Source: Tridacna crocea (taxonomy: Eukaryota > Mollusca > Bivalvia > Cardiida > Cardiidae). Taken from it: a stretch of DNA of 64,000 nt. The notes below the pieces were generated by a model. That model was not told where the DNA came from and made no database searches. It saw only the letters and a list, made by a program, of their open reading frames with translations. Of the stretch, positions 42,946-53,638 are shown piece after piece. Each line of letters starts with the position of its first letter. The first letter of the stretch is position 1. Location of the stretch: contig OX031063.1 of assembly GCA_943736015.1 (NCBI GenBank), forward strand, positions 2,585,001-2,649,000, given 5' to 3'. The translations under genes were made by a program, and so were the position numbers.

Positions 42946-43354
42946 TTTTACAAAAATACAAATAGGGATCGTATAAGGCAATGGTATAATCCTCTAACTA
43001 AATCCGGATAAAGTTTTATGAATGAGAGAATGTGATTCTCTTTAAGGTAACACCGGGCAATATGTATTGCTATGTGGATCATGAGAATGATTATAATCCG
43101 CTCTTTATACCTTTTTTTATTTGGCAAGACCCTAAAATTTTCGTTAATTTTTTTTCTCTCTCTCCTTTTGCCATAATGTTTTATTAGATCTATAGTGTAT
43201 ATGTATTTGAATTCAACTTGAGTTTCATTATTTTAAAGATAAGTTTTCAAAATCAGCCCTTTTTCAGGAAGGTATAAGAACCGTCGATCTTTAGCCAGCC
43301 CTTCAAGCTAATATGACTCACTTATTGGTCGCACCTCTTGCTCACTAGACCATC

Positions 43355-43566
43355 TTAACCTGTAGGCTGCTGTGAGCGACTCGCTGACCTTTTGCGGACA
43401 GTGTAGATCAAGATCAGACTGCACAGAACGTGCAGTCTGATCTTGGATCTACACTGTCCGATAAAGAGATATTATTTCTCAAAAACGTAACTTTTAAATG
43501 GCAACATTTGAGTTTTACTATCGAATTGAAAATTTCGTTTTAGCTTTGTAGCAGTTAAAGGGTAAA
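43355..43566 (+). mobile_element. MITE-T, full length
   Basis: TTAACCTGTAGGCTGCTGTG, GACTCGCTGACCTTTTGCGG, perfect core AGATCAGACTGCACAGAACG with complement, ATTTCTCAAAAACGTAAC, TCGTTTTAGCTTTGTAGCAG. Confidence 0.85.
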
Positions 43567-43570
43567 CTTA

Positions 43571-43802
43571 TTAACCCTTTCCCAAACGACAAATTTTCGA
43601 CTCTTCCAAACTCAAAGAGTTTGCAGACGACAATTTCAAATTTAATAAAAATGGCAGAAAGTTCTCCAAATGGGTAGGTAGAAAACACTGTGGGAAAAGG
43701 AGAAATTGCTTGTTATGAGCAATTTCTCCTTTTCCCACAATGTTTTCAAAAGGCTACCGTTCAAGTCCCGTAAAAACAAGGGATTGTTTGGGAAGGGGTT
43801 AA
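43571..43802 (-). mobile_element. MITE-P with altered hairpin apex
   Basis: TTAACCCTTTCCCAAACGAC to TTTGGGAAGGGGTTAA. The apex reads AAATTGCTTGTTATGAGCAA with the TTT complement instead of AAATGCTGGTTACCAGCATT; both arms changed together. A similar apex is seen at 58697-58768. Confidence 0.88.
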
Positions 43803-44021
43803 GAGAACATTTTGATACACAGATACATCGAAGTACTCTTTCGAAGGGGTCTAGATTTTTCAGATCAGAATTGCTTGATTTGAGTTACTTGGATGCATTT
43901 GTGCATAAATTTGTCACCACATCAAACATAATCTAAACTATTTTATAATTAAAACTTTTTCAAAAAGTTAAGCCAACCTTTTTTCAGTGGTCGTGGTTTG
44001 TAAATAGTTTTTGATATAAAT

Positions 44022-44207
44022 TTAACTCTTTACCAAACGACAAAATTTTAGGCTGGCAAGAATTGAAATTTCTTTCTAGCAGGGAAGAAAACATCGTGGA
44101 AAAGGAGAAAATTCTGGTTACCAGCATTTTCTCCTTTTCCCACAATATTTTCAGAAGGTTTCTATCTCAGGATGGTAAAAACCAGGAATTGTTTGGTAAA
44201 AGGTTAT
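44022..44207 (-). mobile_element. MITE-P, internally shortened
   Basis: TTAACTCTTTACCAAACGAC to TTTGGTAAAAGGTTA. About 45 bp are missing between AGGCTGGCAAGAATTGAAA and TTTCTTTCTAGCAGG. Core around CTGGTTACCAG. Confidence 0.82.
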
Positions 44208-44496
44208 TAAAGGGTTTTTATCACTAGAAAGGTGTTCTCACAGTAGCACCGGCATCTTTGCGGTATCAATTGTCATAATGGCGGGTGTTTCTACCGCAAT
44301 CTTACCCTCTCGTATCACTGTTAACCCTCTTGTCTTCCTGTGTCCCAACATGGCTTTATCATTGTTCATACAAGACACTGGCGAGAGTGAGGCAAAGTTG
44401 TTTCTCATAACTAGCCAGCCAGCTCGCTACTTGAGAATGAATTAGATCTCGACTGTTCTAAATATTCCATTATGATCTGATAGGTTGGTATTATTT

Positions 44497-44635
44497 AGTG
44501 TATGGTGTTTAACGCCGTTTTCAAGATTATTACAGTCATATCGCCACGGTCAGTGCACCTATCCATGCTTTCCTGAAGTTTCTTTTACCAGTACTCATCA
44601 CGATTTACTTCTTCAAGCCATTGGCTGCAAAGAAC
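44497..44635 (-). mobile_element. SINE-A, truncated
   Basis: GTATGGTGTTTAACGCCGTT, CATATCGCCACGGTCAGTGC, CTGAAGTTTCTTTTACCAGT, CAAGCCATTGGCTGC, where it stops and a MITE-Q remnant begins. Confidence 0.8.
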
Positions 44636-44702
44636 CAGCTGCGCAAGGTGACCTGTATCGATACTTTTTGCAAATGCAAAGAGCCCCCTTTTCTAAGACC
44701 CA
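44636..44702 (-). mobile_element. MITE-Q end fragment
   Basis: CAGCTGCGCAAGGTGACCTG, TATCGATACTTTTTGCAAAT and GAGCCCCCTTTTCTAAGACC. Confidence 0.6.
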
Positions 44703-44710
44703 CGTCTGGT

Positions 44711-44920
44711 GGTGTCCGTGGTCGTGAGGTAGAGCGTCGGCCTCATAACCTAAAGGTCCTAAGTTCGATACCCGTGAGCGGGTGTCAACTTCGGGATTTT
44801 TCATTGGCCCACACATTCGGCGCGAGTACTGGTGTAGTTCCCAGGAAGCAGAATCGAGAGAGATAAGTATATGTTGTTAGAACTTGTTTCTCAATCGATG
44901 TAAAACAAATATGTTTAAAC
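44711..44920 (+). mobile_element. SINE-B, complete-looking
   Basis: GTCCGTGGTCGTGAGGTAGA (box A TGAGGTAGAG region), CCTAAGTTCGATACCCGTGA (box B), CACATTCGGCGCGAGTACTG, GTGTAGTTCCCAGGAAGCAG, TCTCAATCGATGTAAAACAA, tail ATATGTTTAAAC. The best SINE-B copy. Confidence 0.85.
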
Positions 44921-44924
44921 TTAA

Positions 44925-45575
44925 GACCCACGATCCAACTTGGATTCGAGAGCTAAGGGTTTACAGATAAAAACTACCGTTTCGCCTTCTAATAGTGTGC
45001 CAAACTTTGGTCTGATTTACTTTCTGTTTCTAATCTTTGCTTCGTTCAATATACATACACTTGTTGACAAGGACAGATAAAAAGTAAGTTTTTTCCCACT
45101 AACCTATTGCCAAACTAGCTTAATAGATGAATCGCTTTCTAGCAAGATTGACGCAAGGAAAAAACTTGAAGGTTTGTTTGTCACTTTACAAAAATCGCAT
45201 TAGTCCGAGATACTAAATATACCGTTTTCGTTTAATCGCATTGCCCCGACTATCCTAATACTACCAACGGTAGATCTACATCAAAACACGATTCGAAAGA
45301 CAGATTTTAACACTTATTTATGCACTTTTTTTACGGAAAAGGTTGACATAAGGGAAATAAATGGAAAAGTGCGGTTTCTGTTTAACATAGAAGAATCACA
45401 GAAGATCCGAGATACTTAGATGATCAACAAAATCCACGGACTATCGCAATGCTCGGACGATCCGAACTATAGATCTACGTAAAAAAGATTCGAAAGACAG
45501 ATTTTACATCTTTTGTATGCATAGTTTAACAGGTAGAGTGGGTCCAAGGGAGAATTTCAGATGAAATGGAAAATT
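44925..45575. other. no assigned feature; possible internal duplication
   Basis: ACACGATTCGAAAGACAGAT at about 45294 and AAAGATTCGAAAGACAGATT at 45485 are preceded by similar sequence (CCGAGATAC, TCCTAATACT/TCGCAATGCT, GTAGATCTAC/ATAGATCTACG), suggesting an old duplication with a period of about 190 bp. No coding sequence recognised. Confidence 0.45.
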
Positions 45576-45580
45576 GAGAA

Positions 45581-45594
45581 AGGGGGGGGGGGGG
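45581..45594 (+). repeat. poly-G run
   Basis: About 14 G residues in a row beginning a degraded MITE-P-like stretch (to about 45790) with CTCCTTTTTCAAACAATATT. Confidence 0.8.
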
Positions 45595-45807
45595 TTGACA
45601 TTACAAAATTTATCGACCCTGAAGCAGAAGTCCTCTATAAACATGTTGGGAAAGAAGCAGTTGTATTTACCTGGACTAATTAACTTCTCCTTTTTCAAAC
45701 AATATTTTCTACACTACTACAGACATCGGGATCGTTTTTACCTGTTTCAAATATCTCGCCTGTAGATGTTTTCAGTTTGGAAGAACAAAGTTTGTTGTAC
45801 ATTCAGA

Positions 45808-45891
45808 TATTGCGGTTTACTTTAAAAACCCCGTAAATACAGCTTGTATCAAGCTGTAGTTACGAGGTTTTTGAAGGAAGCCGACGATATA
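45808..45891. mobile_element. MITE-U, second copy
   Basis: GCGGTTTACTTTAAAAACCC, CGTAAATACAGCTTGTAT, CAAGCTGTAGTTACGAGGTT, TTTGAAGGAAGCCGACGATA. Same palindrome as 24635-24722 with a few mismatches. Confidence 0.8.
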
Positions 45892-46076
45892 TTTCTTTAG
45901 AATGAACATTATATACACGTACAGATATCAATAACAAATATTACAATATTATCTTAGATTTGTCTACGGACTTATAATTGTGGCAAATTTGTATTCAGTA
46001 AAAGAATGGTTTCGGAGACATGCGTGACCTAACGTAATCTAAAACATATCATTTACATAGAAAATTCTATTGGAAG

Positions 46077-46343
46077 CCATACCCTGACAAAAAGGGGTTT
46101 AGTGAATGGCTATGACGCATGATAAACCAAGGAAGTCAATACATAATTATGGTTTAATAAATTTCATTCATTCATTTTTTTTCAAGAGCGACTGAATCTA
46201 GGGGTAGAATGTACCCTTGACATGCAGAAAAATTGACTATTAGCAAAAAGTTGCGACTCAGGTCAGCCTGCGCGGATTGCGCAGGCTGACCTGAGTCGAT
46301 ACTTTTTGCAGATGCATTAAGCCCCCTTTTCATAGAGCATACG
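46077..46343 (-). mobile_element. MITE-Q, full length
   Basis: ACCCTGACAAAAAGGGGTTT to GCATTAAGCCCCCTTTTCAT. Core at about 46247-46307: CGACTCAGGTCAGCC and GGCTGACCTGAGTCG, the CTCAGG/CCTGAG version. Confidence 0.85.
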
Positions 46344-46708
46344 AGAATTTATATTTTAGCATATATGTTTCATAAATTAATCACTCTATTATATGAAATA
46401 TTCGTATGCAATGTTCATTTAAAATATGCATGCAATAGTGCCAAAGTAGAGATACCATTGTGCCAACTTGGCCATCGAGCCAATGATCTCGGTATACGAC
46501 TTTTTACGACCCTCTCGTAGATATCTTTTTTATTATTTAGGTTTTTGAAAGAAAACTGGAAAAGGACAGTCGTGTGTTAAAAGAAATTGCTCCTTTTATC
46601 GTAGTGATTTTTCAATTTTTATGACACCTGCATATTGATGTGTATTTCCTTCCGTGGTGTGTCCGTCCGATGACGTGCTCTGTAGAGTTTGTTTGTTGGA
46701 ATTGTGCT

Positions 46709-46850
46709 TAAACTTTTACCATGTTAAAAAAACTTCAGACTTGTCCAATTTGAAAGCATTTGCAGACGACAAATGAAAAGTGTACGAAACATTTTTTTTA
46801 TGATAGAAAACATTTTGTGAAAAGTAGCAAATACTGGTTATCAGAAGGAG
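46709..46850 (-). mobile_element. MITE-P left fragment
   Basis: TTAAACTTTTACCATGTTAA, GAAAGCATTTGCAGACGACA, GAAAACATTTTGTGAAAAGT; lost after ACTGGTTATCAG. Confidence 0.65.
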
Positions 46851-47136
46851 AATTAGGAGAGAGTTGTGTACAAATTACACCCGAACCTATATGGAACAAA
46901 ATCGAAATAAATATCTTGGCAACTGAAGAAATTGCTTAATAATATGGGCGTATTCTCCATATAACACAACGTTTCTATGAGAGGTGAACATAATAATTGG
47001 CCAGTAATACTCGAAAAGGAGCATTCGGAGATTTTGGATAATTCGAACATAGCGAAAATTCAAGCATTTTGTTCGTCCCCTTGGGACTTCGAACTATCGA
47101 GGTTTTACTGTAAGTAGACCTTCCACGGTCTACTGT

Positions 47137-47305
47137 TTAAACCTATTTCACATAGTCCCGAGTTTTAACGAGTTGGTGAGGAAGGCTTTTGAAAACATTA
47201 TGGGAAAAGGAGAAAACGTTATGAGAAATAGAGAAAACACTGATTATCAGCATTTTCCCCTTTTTTCACAATGTTTCCTTTCCCATCCAAAGTCCGTAAA
47301 ACTCT
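47137..47305 (+). mobile_element. MITE-P with duplicated left arm
   Basis: TTAAACCTATTTCACATAGT; the arm ACATTATGGGAAAAGGAGAA is followed by a second version ACGTTATGAGAAATAGAGAA before ACTGATTATCAG and a single right arm. Confidence 0.65.
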
Positions 47306-47591
47306 AGCTTGTTTAGGTATAAGGATACACAGGACAAAGGTGAATACGATAGATTGGCAATGAGTAAGTAGACACTTAACGGCTTCTAAAGACCATGGCT
47401 TATTGGAGAGATAAATTTCCTTATTCAATAGAGATGGAAAAAGCCAGGCATTTTTCAAAACACGTCACTCATACAATTTTGGGGGTTGATTAGGTAGTCT
47501 TGAATTGAACGAAAATGGAATCTAAGCCAATATGCACCCTGCAATCGACTGAAATTGTTTGTGACTTAGCAACCCATATATATTAGATATG

Positions 47592-48045
47592 TCTTGTTCT
47601 GTAAAAAGAAGGCTCAATGCATCTGCAAAAAGTATCGACCCAGGTCAGCCTGCGCAGTCCGCGCAGGCTGATCTGGGTCGAAACTTTTTGCTATTGGTAA
47701 ATTTCCTGCGCGTCAAAGGACCAGTCTACTTCATGACTTAGTCGGTTGTTAGACGGAATTAGTTTTGCTGAGCCTATATTATGTTTATCGTGGAGATGCA
47801 TTAACTCTTTACCACACAATCCCTACTTTTAACTACCCTGAGAAAGAAGCCTATAGAAAACATTGAGGGAAAAGGAGAAAATGCTGGTAACCAGCATTTT
47901 CTCCTTTTCCCACAATGTTTTCTACCCTATCGAAGTTAGAAATCACCATACAGATATAAGTTGTCTCTAGATGTATTGATTTTGACCCAATCCAAAATTT
48001 TGTGATTTGATGAAGAGATGAGCCCCCTTTTGCGAGATTAAAGCT
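47592..48045 (+). mobile_element. MITE-Q, split by a MITE-P
   Basis: GTAAAAAGAAGGCTCAATGC, core AGTATCGACCCAGGTCAGCC with CAGGCTGATCTGGGTCGAAA, GTCAAAGGACCAGTCTACTT, CGTGGAGATGCATTAA | MITE-P | ATGAGCCCCCTTTTGCGAGA. Same insertion site in Q as at 35743. Confidence 0.88.
47801..48021 (+). mobile_element. MITE-P, full length, nested in MITE-Q
   Basis: TTAACTCTTTACCACACAAT to TTTGATGAAGAGATGA. Core at about 47856-47923 around CTGGTAACCAG. The right TTAA has decayed to ATGA. Confidence 0.85.
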
Positions 48046-48049
48046 CAAA

Positions 48050-48745
48050 GTAGCTGAATTGAAATGCTACCCTAAATTCTTCACACATGACAATGTTCGT
48101 TCGTGCTTTCAAGTTTTTTGAAACCTGAAGAAGGTATGCAGTAAACTTCGAATACTTTAATTTTGCGACACATGTCTGCATGTTTGAAGTATTGGCCTAA
48201 CGATTTCAAAAACGACGTCTCTGATTGGCCAACGTAAGATCTATAATTAGAAAGAAAACACGTGTGCATGTAATTTTCTTTAGCTGGAATGCCATATCTC
48301 TATGATCTCAATTGTCAAGGGAAAACTCACTTCATTGCATTTTTGTAATTGTGAAAAATTAAACCAGGCATAATGGAATGTCGTCAGAATACCAGAAATG
48401 TCTTAAAACGCATTAAAATATCGACTGATTGGCACTTGTCAAGTGTCAAAAACAATTAGTGGATGCAACTCTATTCTTCGCATTTGTGCGCGCATTAATA
48501 ACGTGCATTTTGTACAATAAGATATGAGCGTGCAGTAACGCACCCATCTGCAACGTGCATCATGTCATCGTCACTAGACAGAAAATGTCGTATACATCCA
48601 ACGCAACTAGACAATTTTTTTGTGATTTATGGTCACTGTATGTATACGAAAGACATAAATTTTGTAGGAAGATTAATTTTCCTGTTTAAAGTCCGAATGT
48701 TCGCCATGAGAAAAAACAGGGGAAACGAACAGGGGGTTAGATCCA
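48050..48745. other. no recognisable feature
   Basis: A 95-codon plus-strand frame crosses 48562-48849 but runs into a MITE-T and has no recognisable domain. Confidence 0.4.
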
Positions 48746-48751
48746 TAAGGC

Positions 48752-49480
48752 TTAACTCACTTACCTTTATAGGACAGTATAGAACCAAGATCAGACTGCA
48801 CAGAACGTGCAGTCTGATCTTGGATCTACACTATCCGATAAAGAGGTAGTCATCCCAGCCCAAATAATTTCAAAATATTATTTTTTTTACTATCGACAAG
48901 AAAGTTTCATTTAAGTTATTTAAAGGTGGCCCTTCAGATTATGGGACGAAAATTTTACAAAAATGCAAAAAAATCATCCTTATACTCCCATAGCCTTTCA
49001 ATTTGCGTTCATAAAACCCCAGTATTCGAAAACCATCCGATAACACGAGAAATAAGAGATTTATGACGGACCAGGTTGACACCAACGGGAGACACGTTCT
49101 ATTTTTAGATTATCAATTCTCTCATTTAAATACAGGAAAACACAGACAAAGTTTCAAACATAGCGTCCGAAGAAGACATTATGGAAAATAATTATTACGT
49201 GTTTGTTATGTAATGGAATTTAAGCGTTATTAGTCACGTGCCAGTCACTTAACATTCCCACAAGCTTTATTGATTTTTGGCGCGAAATCTAAAAATAGCT
49301 TAAGAGGCTACGTAGCCTTTTAAGGGAATACCATCAAAAAAAATTTTTTTTCGTAATTTTATGATTCTTAATTATTGATGATTTGTATTGTTTTTTCATA
49401 TGAATTTCAACGATATATATATTTTTTAATTTGGTGTGATGTGAAAATTCTAAATAGCCACCTTTAACAGAAAAAGGTAA
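48752..49480 (+). mobile_element. MITE-T, split by a Z element
   Basis: TTAACTCACTTACCTTTATA, core AGATCAGACTGCACAGAACG with complement, GTTTCATTTAAGTTATTTAA | Z element | TTAACAGAAAAAGGTAA. The last piece matches the T end TTTAGCAGGATAAGAGTTAA. Confidence 0.75.
48920..49467. mobile_element. MITE-Z, TTAA-flanked, nested in MITE-T
   Basis: TTAAAGGTGGC at the left and GCCACCTTTAA at the right, 11 bp terminal inverted repeats including TTAA. The interior (about 525 bp) is AT-rich with a poly-A/poly-T palindrome at about 49330-49350 and no coding sequence recognised. Confidence 0.75.
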
Positions 49481-50340
49481 AATTTGGATATCCAAACAAC
49501 TTTCTGTAAATTGAAGGAATTATTTTACCGTTACAAAAGAATCCTGTAAAATGAATGCATCTTAAAGGCCCAGGAAAAGCCAGCATATCAAAGCAGAATT
49601 CATAATACATTTGAACTCATATCGTACCATTTAAAAGTATGGAAAATATTGTGGAGATAACAGTCTGTAATCGTGTGATCTGATCATATGTTACTTGCTG
49701 GCAGAAAAAAGAATGTTAAAATCAGGCAAAAAGTCAACAAAAGACACAGCGACCTGGCAGGCTTTAACCTAGTTTTGAAATTAATTTGTTTGTAAGCGAC
49801 TAACACTTGGACTGACTGTACAATGACAGATTATCATCTTCACAATAGTTTCCATACTTTTAGATGGTATGATATAATTTACATTAATTTAAATACTAGT
49901 ACATGTATATGGTTATTTTCAGGCCTTATTGTTGCTTTAAACGGAAAAGGGATTTGCTAGCCTTATGTAGATCTAAATAAGACCACACATTTGAAGAAGT
50001 ATCCCAATTGAAAGCTATTGTAGACGACATCATCATATGTAGCCGTTATGGTGCTCATTTTCTCTTTTTCCCACAGTTTTTCGGGGATGTTACGTAAATG
50101 GTTGAACACGCCTCTACCATACAACTGCTCGTGAGATGGTCTCTATCTGAATTGTTACATGGCGTAATGATGTAGAATAAAAAAAAAAAAATTACTGGGG
50201 TTAAATTCAAGATTGTTGAATAGATAAAAAGTGCAAGTTTTGCAATCTTCGTCAGACTGCACTGATCATGCGCATGCGTGACGGCGCCAAAGTGGTAGGT
50301 TGACGCCCTGATACCATCGTCATCTGAACAACGGGCTTTG
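49481..50340. other. no recognisable feature
   Basis: AT-rich, no exon or repeat family. CTCATTTTCTCTTTTTCCCA near 50054 is probably a MITE-P remnant, preceded by GAAAGCTATTGTAGACGACA. Confidence 0.4.
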
Positions 50341-50341
50341 T

Positions 50342-50564
50342 TTAACTTCTTTGCCAAACGACAAATGTTGGTCTGGTCTAAATTAAAAGGATTCGCAGAC
50401 GACAGTTTAAATGTGGCTTATCGAATTAGTGTCTGAGACAGTAGGAAATATCGTGAGAAAACGAGAAAATTCTGGTAATCATCAATTTCTCCAGTGCCCA
50501 GAATGTTTACAGTAGATTTCCTTCTTATATGTTGTTTAAACTAGAGATTGTTTAATAAAGATGA
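50342..50564 (-). mobile_element. MITE-P, diverged
   Basis: TTAACTTCTTTGCCAAACGA to TTGTTTAATAAAGATGAA. Core much decayed (ATATCGTGAGAAAACGAGAA with AATTTCTCCAGTGCCCAGAA). Shares its right end with the next, oppositely oriented copy. Confidence 0.7.
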
Positions 50565-50779
50565 ACCTTTTACCAAACAATCCTGAGAAAGGTGGCTTTC
50601 GAAAACATTCTGGGAAAAGGAGAAGAGAAAATACTGGCAATCAGCGTTTTCTTCTTTTCCCACGATGTTTTCTATTCTTTTAAACGCCAATTTCTCTGTT
50701 TGATGTGCATTCAAATTGTCGTCTGCATATGCTTTCAATTTAGACAAGTCTATAGTTTTGTCGTTTGGTAGAGGTTTAA
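50561..50779 (+). mobile_element. MITE-P, abutting the previous copy
   Basis: ATGAACCTTTTACCAAACAA to TTTGGTAGAGGTTTAA. Left arm contains an extra GAGAA (AAAAGGAGAAGAGAAAATAC). Tail-to-tail pair with 50342-50564. Confidence 0.75.
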
Positions 50780-50813
50780 ACATTATGCTGCATTTGTGCC
50801 CATTACATAATCG

Positions 50814-51022
50814 GCTTGCAACACGCGAAAAGGGGCATTTGGAATTTGTGTAAAAGGTCGTCTCGGATCAGCTTGCACAGTCCGCACAGGCTGATCCAAG
50901 ACGGCACTTTACGACAACATAAAATTTTGTGCTACAGTAAACTTGCGTAAAACAGAAAATTATATAAAACGGAAAGTGTCGTTTACGCAAATGTCCAAAT
51001 GCCCCTTTTCGCGTGTTGCAGG
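50814..51022 (+). mobile_element. MITE-S, right core deleted
   Basis: GCAACACGCGAAAAGGGGCA; left core GGTCGTCTCGGATCAGCTTG with CAGGCTGATCCAAGACGGCA; spacer AGTAAACTTGCGTAAAACAG; then AAAGTGTCG joins directly to TTTACGCAAATGTCCAAATG, so the second hairpin is cleanly absent; end TTTTCGCGTGTTGCAGGCC. Confidence 0.85.
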
Positions 51023-51151
51023 CCGAATTATGGTAATAAATCAACTCTTTTAACGCAAAATGCATAAATTCGACCTCTATAAGTGAGTAAAAATACAATC
51101 CATCTAAATTCTCATATATCTTTTTATTTTATAGACGTCTGAACTTTCGGA

Positions 51152-51225
51152 CGATACAGATCAAAGATCAGACTGCAAGTGCTGTGCAGTCTGATCTTGA
51201 TCTGTGCCATTCACAAAAGCCCACT
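51152..51225 (-). mobile_element. MITE-T core copy
   Basis: ACGATACAGATCAAAGATCA, GACTGCAAGTGCTGTGCAGT, CTGATCTTGATCTGTGCC. Confidence 0.7.
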
Positions 51226-51339
51226 GTGTTCGTCTGTGGCTCTAAAAAAGGGTAAAAGACATCGCTTACGTAATTAGTTGGCTGTGCATACATTGGGCAA
51301 TGTTCATTGGTGCATACAGAAGTGCAGTGTCGTTATTCT

Positions 51340-51490
51340 AAATCTTTACCAAACGACAAACTTTTTTGGTGGGTCGAAAATTACAGCATGTGCAGAGGAG
51401 AATATAAATGTTGCTAAAACATTTCAATTTGTTTTCGGTAAGGTATATATCCTAGAAAATATTGTTTGAGAAGGAGAAAATGTTGGTTAC
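51340..51490 (-). mobile_element. MITE-P left fragment
   Basis: CTTTACCAAACGACAAACTT, ACATTTCAATTTGTTTTCGG, AATATTGTTTGAGAAGGAGA; ends in ATGTTGGTTACAAT. Confidence 0.6.
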
Positions 51491-51704
51491 AATAAAAAAA
51501 AAAACAACCCATGTCTGCAGGGGGTTAGTCTCAAAGCAATTCCCACGTACCTTGTCATTTTTTTTTCAAATTAGACCAATAGATTTAAAGACGTGAGACA
51601 CAGAAGCTTTACGTGTGGTCTGACGTTGAAGTCCTTCAGAGATGAATACCGCCGTTTCAAAACCATTATTCTTTTAGCCCAAAAGAGCAAAGTGAGGGGA
51701 GGGG

Positions 51705-52007
51705 TGATTGCATGGTGTTTAACGCCGTTTACAACATTATTTCAGTTATATTGAGGCGGCCACTGTATCTGTCTATGCTTTCCTGGAGTTCCTTTTAGCA
51801 GTACCCTGCACAACTTTTTGTCTAAGGCACTGGCTGCTTTCCCACATAACCATCATCGAGACAACGGTCAGCGGTGGGAGAGGAATGAATCCTGTCACAT
51901 TGATTATATCACCAATCCTCGGAAAGAAGTTGGCCGAGCTGGGGATTGAACCCGCGACATTTTGTTCTCAAGACCTGGACGCTTCCGTCTGAGCTACCGG
52001 GGCTCGG
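51705..52007 (-). mobile_element. SINE-A, complete-looking
   Basis: TGATTGCATGGTGTTTAACG, TATATTGAGGCGGCCACTGT, CTTTCCCACATAACCATCAT, box B complement GGGATTGAACCCGCGACA, box A side TCTGAGCTACCGGGGCTCGG. Covers the full tRNA-like head. Confidence 0.88.
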
Positions 52008-52224
52008 GTCTGAAATGGGGATTTCATATCAGTTGTCTTCAATAAGACATTTTAATGAGAATCCATAACGTCAGTTTAGAGGAGTATAAGGGGGGTCTTT
52101 ATACTGTCGCCCTTTTGAATTGCGTGATCTTTTACATTATTTCTGACCTTGTGACCCATATCTTCATGATTTCAATATAACCGAGACATGCTCTCACAAA
52201 AGGGTGTTTAATGAATCTGTAGGA

Positions 52225-52511
52225 ATTGGGGCCATGCTGTGTTAAAAAAGGGACTTAATGCATATGCGGAAAATTTCGACCAAGGTCAGCCTGCGCAATC
52301 CGCGCTGGCTGACCTTGGCTGAAACTTTTCGCTATCGGCCAATTTGCTGTCTGTTCAAGGCCTAGTTTACCGTCTTGATTTATTTGTTGTTAAAAAAAGT
52401 GAATGTTATGGATTCACAAGTATCTGATGGATCACGTGGTACCATGGATCACGTGGTACCATGAATCGCGTAGATGCATGAAGCCCTCTTTTGCCAGAAC
52501 ATGGCTCGTTC
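52225..52511 (+). mobile_element. MITE-Q, full length
   Basis: GGCCATGCTGTGTTAAAAAA, GGGACTTAATGCATATGC, core TTTCGACCAAGGTCAGCCTG with GCTGACCTTGG, and right end ATGAAGCCCTCTTTTGCCAG. It contains a 20 bp tandem duplication (GGATCACGTGGTACCAT twice at about 52430-52465). Core version CCAAGG/CCTTGG. Confidence 0.82.
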
Positions 52512-52564
52512 ATAAAAATCTATTTAGTCTATTAAACGACTTAATATTTAGGTAGAGTAGTCCT

Positions 52565-52660
52565 TGGACACGCAGAAAATGTACCAAAATGCAAAAAGTT
52601 TCGTGACCTAGGTCAGTCTGCGCCGACTGTGCAGGCCGGCCTAGGTTTCCATTTCAAGGA
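52565..52660 (-). mobile_element. MITE-Q core copy
   Basis: GGACACGCAGAAAATGTACC, AAAAGTTTCGTGACCTAGGT, CAGTCTGCGCCGACTGTGCA, GGCCGGCCTAGGTTTCCA. Core version CCTAGG/CCTAGG. Confidence 0.65.
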
Positions 52661-52849
52661 GCACACTGCTGGAATGGAATGTATTGGTTACACTGATCTC
52701 TTAATGATCAATACGTTATTATGTCTCTATAATCAAACGAAATAACGGAGATTTTACGTGGATAACATGCGAGTTTTGTTATTCTCTGTGATTTAACTTG
52801 TTAGACACTAAAGTACAAATTAAGTTAATAGTTAGGCTGCTGAGCGCGA

Positions 52850-52975
52850 TCCTTTTCACACAATGTTTTCAACTCATTAAAAACCATTTTATCTTTTTTT
52901 GTAATAGTTAATTGATCGTCTGCAAATGCTTTGAATTTGGACAAGTGTAAAGTTTTGTCGTTTGGTACAGACTTA
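52850..52975 (+). mobile_element. MITE-P right fragment
   Basis: CCTTTTCACACAATGTTTTC, ATCGTCTGCAAATGCTTTGA, TTTGGACAAGTGTAAAG, TCGTTTGGTACAGACTTA. Abuts the next copy. Confidence 0.7.
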
Positions 52976-53209
52976 CAGAATTTTTCCCAAACGACAAAAT
53001 GTTCGACTAGATTATATTGAAAATATTTGCAGACGACAAATTAAAAGTATCTGGATTTATGAAATTTGCCTCTGAAAGGATAGAAAACCTTGTGGGAAAA
53101 GGAGAAAATGCTGGTTACCAGCATTTTCTCCTTTTCTCACAAGGTTTTCAGAAGCTTTCCTTCCCAGGGGATCGTGAAAACCACGGCTTGTTTGGTAAAA
53201 ACGAGTTAA
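52976..53209 (-). mobile_element. MITE-P, near full length
   Basis: TTTTTCCCAAACGACAAAAT to TTTGGTAAAAACGAGTTAA. Core at about 53082-53149 pairs AACCTTGTGGG with CTCACAAGGTT: a two-sided change from ACATTGTG/CACAATGT. Confidence 0.85.
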
Positions 53210-53635
53210 ATTGCAGCGCACTTCAAATTGGACCACAGTGTCGAGATATCATTGCATAAAGGTTTGATTGACAGATTTGGACTAATTTTCAATCCATTTC
53301 TAAAGCGACAAGACGTTCGCACAAAGGTGCTTACAAATTGCTTTCCTAAACTTGCAGTTCTTGTCGGTAATTTGCTGTCCTTTGACCCCTCTCTCAAGGA
53401 ATTTACATTTTTTTCCTCTCGCTCGCCCAAGTCGAAATGATAGCCCGGTGAACCCAGTGCAGTCACTGGCATGCTCGATATCTGGTCTTATTTCCAATCT
53501 TAAGACTTAAAGTGACAAGAAAGGCCAAATGTAAACAAAACATTTGTTTAAATGCATTTGAATTTATATTATATAATGTAAAAGTATGGAAATAATTGTG
53601 AAGATAGTTCTTGATCACTTTACTTATCGTACACT
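53210..53635. other. no recognisable feature
   Basis: Overlapping short frames on both strands; none recognisable. Possibly a relic repeat, not assigned. Confidence 0.35.
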
Positions 53636-53638
53636 GAG

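Noticed and set aside
44711-44790. tRNA gene on the plus strand
   Set aside because: Same reasoning: it is the head of SINE-B, which is also present at 27163 and 56866.
48562-48849. 95-codon plus-strand frame
   Set aside because: Its C-terminal third is translation of a MITE-T core; the rest has no recognisable domain.
53228-53472. Possible exon with overlapping frames on both strands
   Set aside because: TTTCCTAAACTTGCAG resembles an acceptor, but no donor follows in a sensible frame and the peptide matches nothing known.
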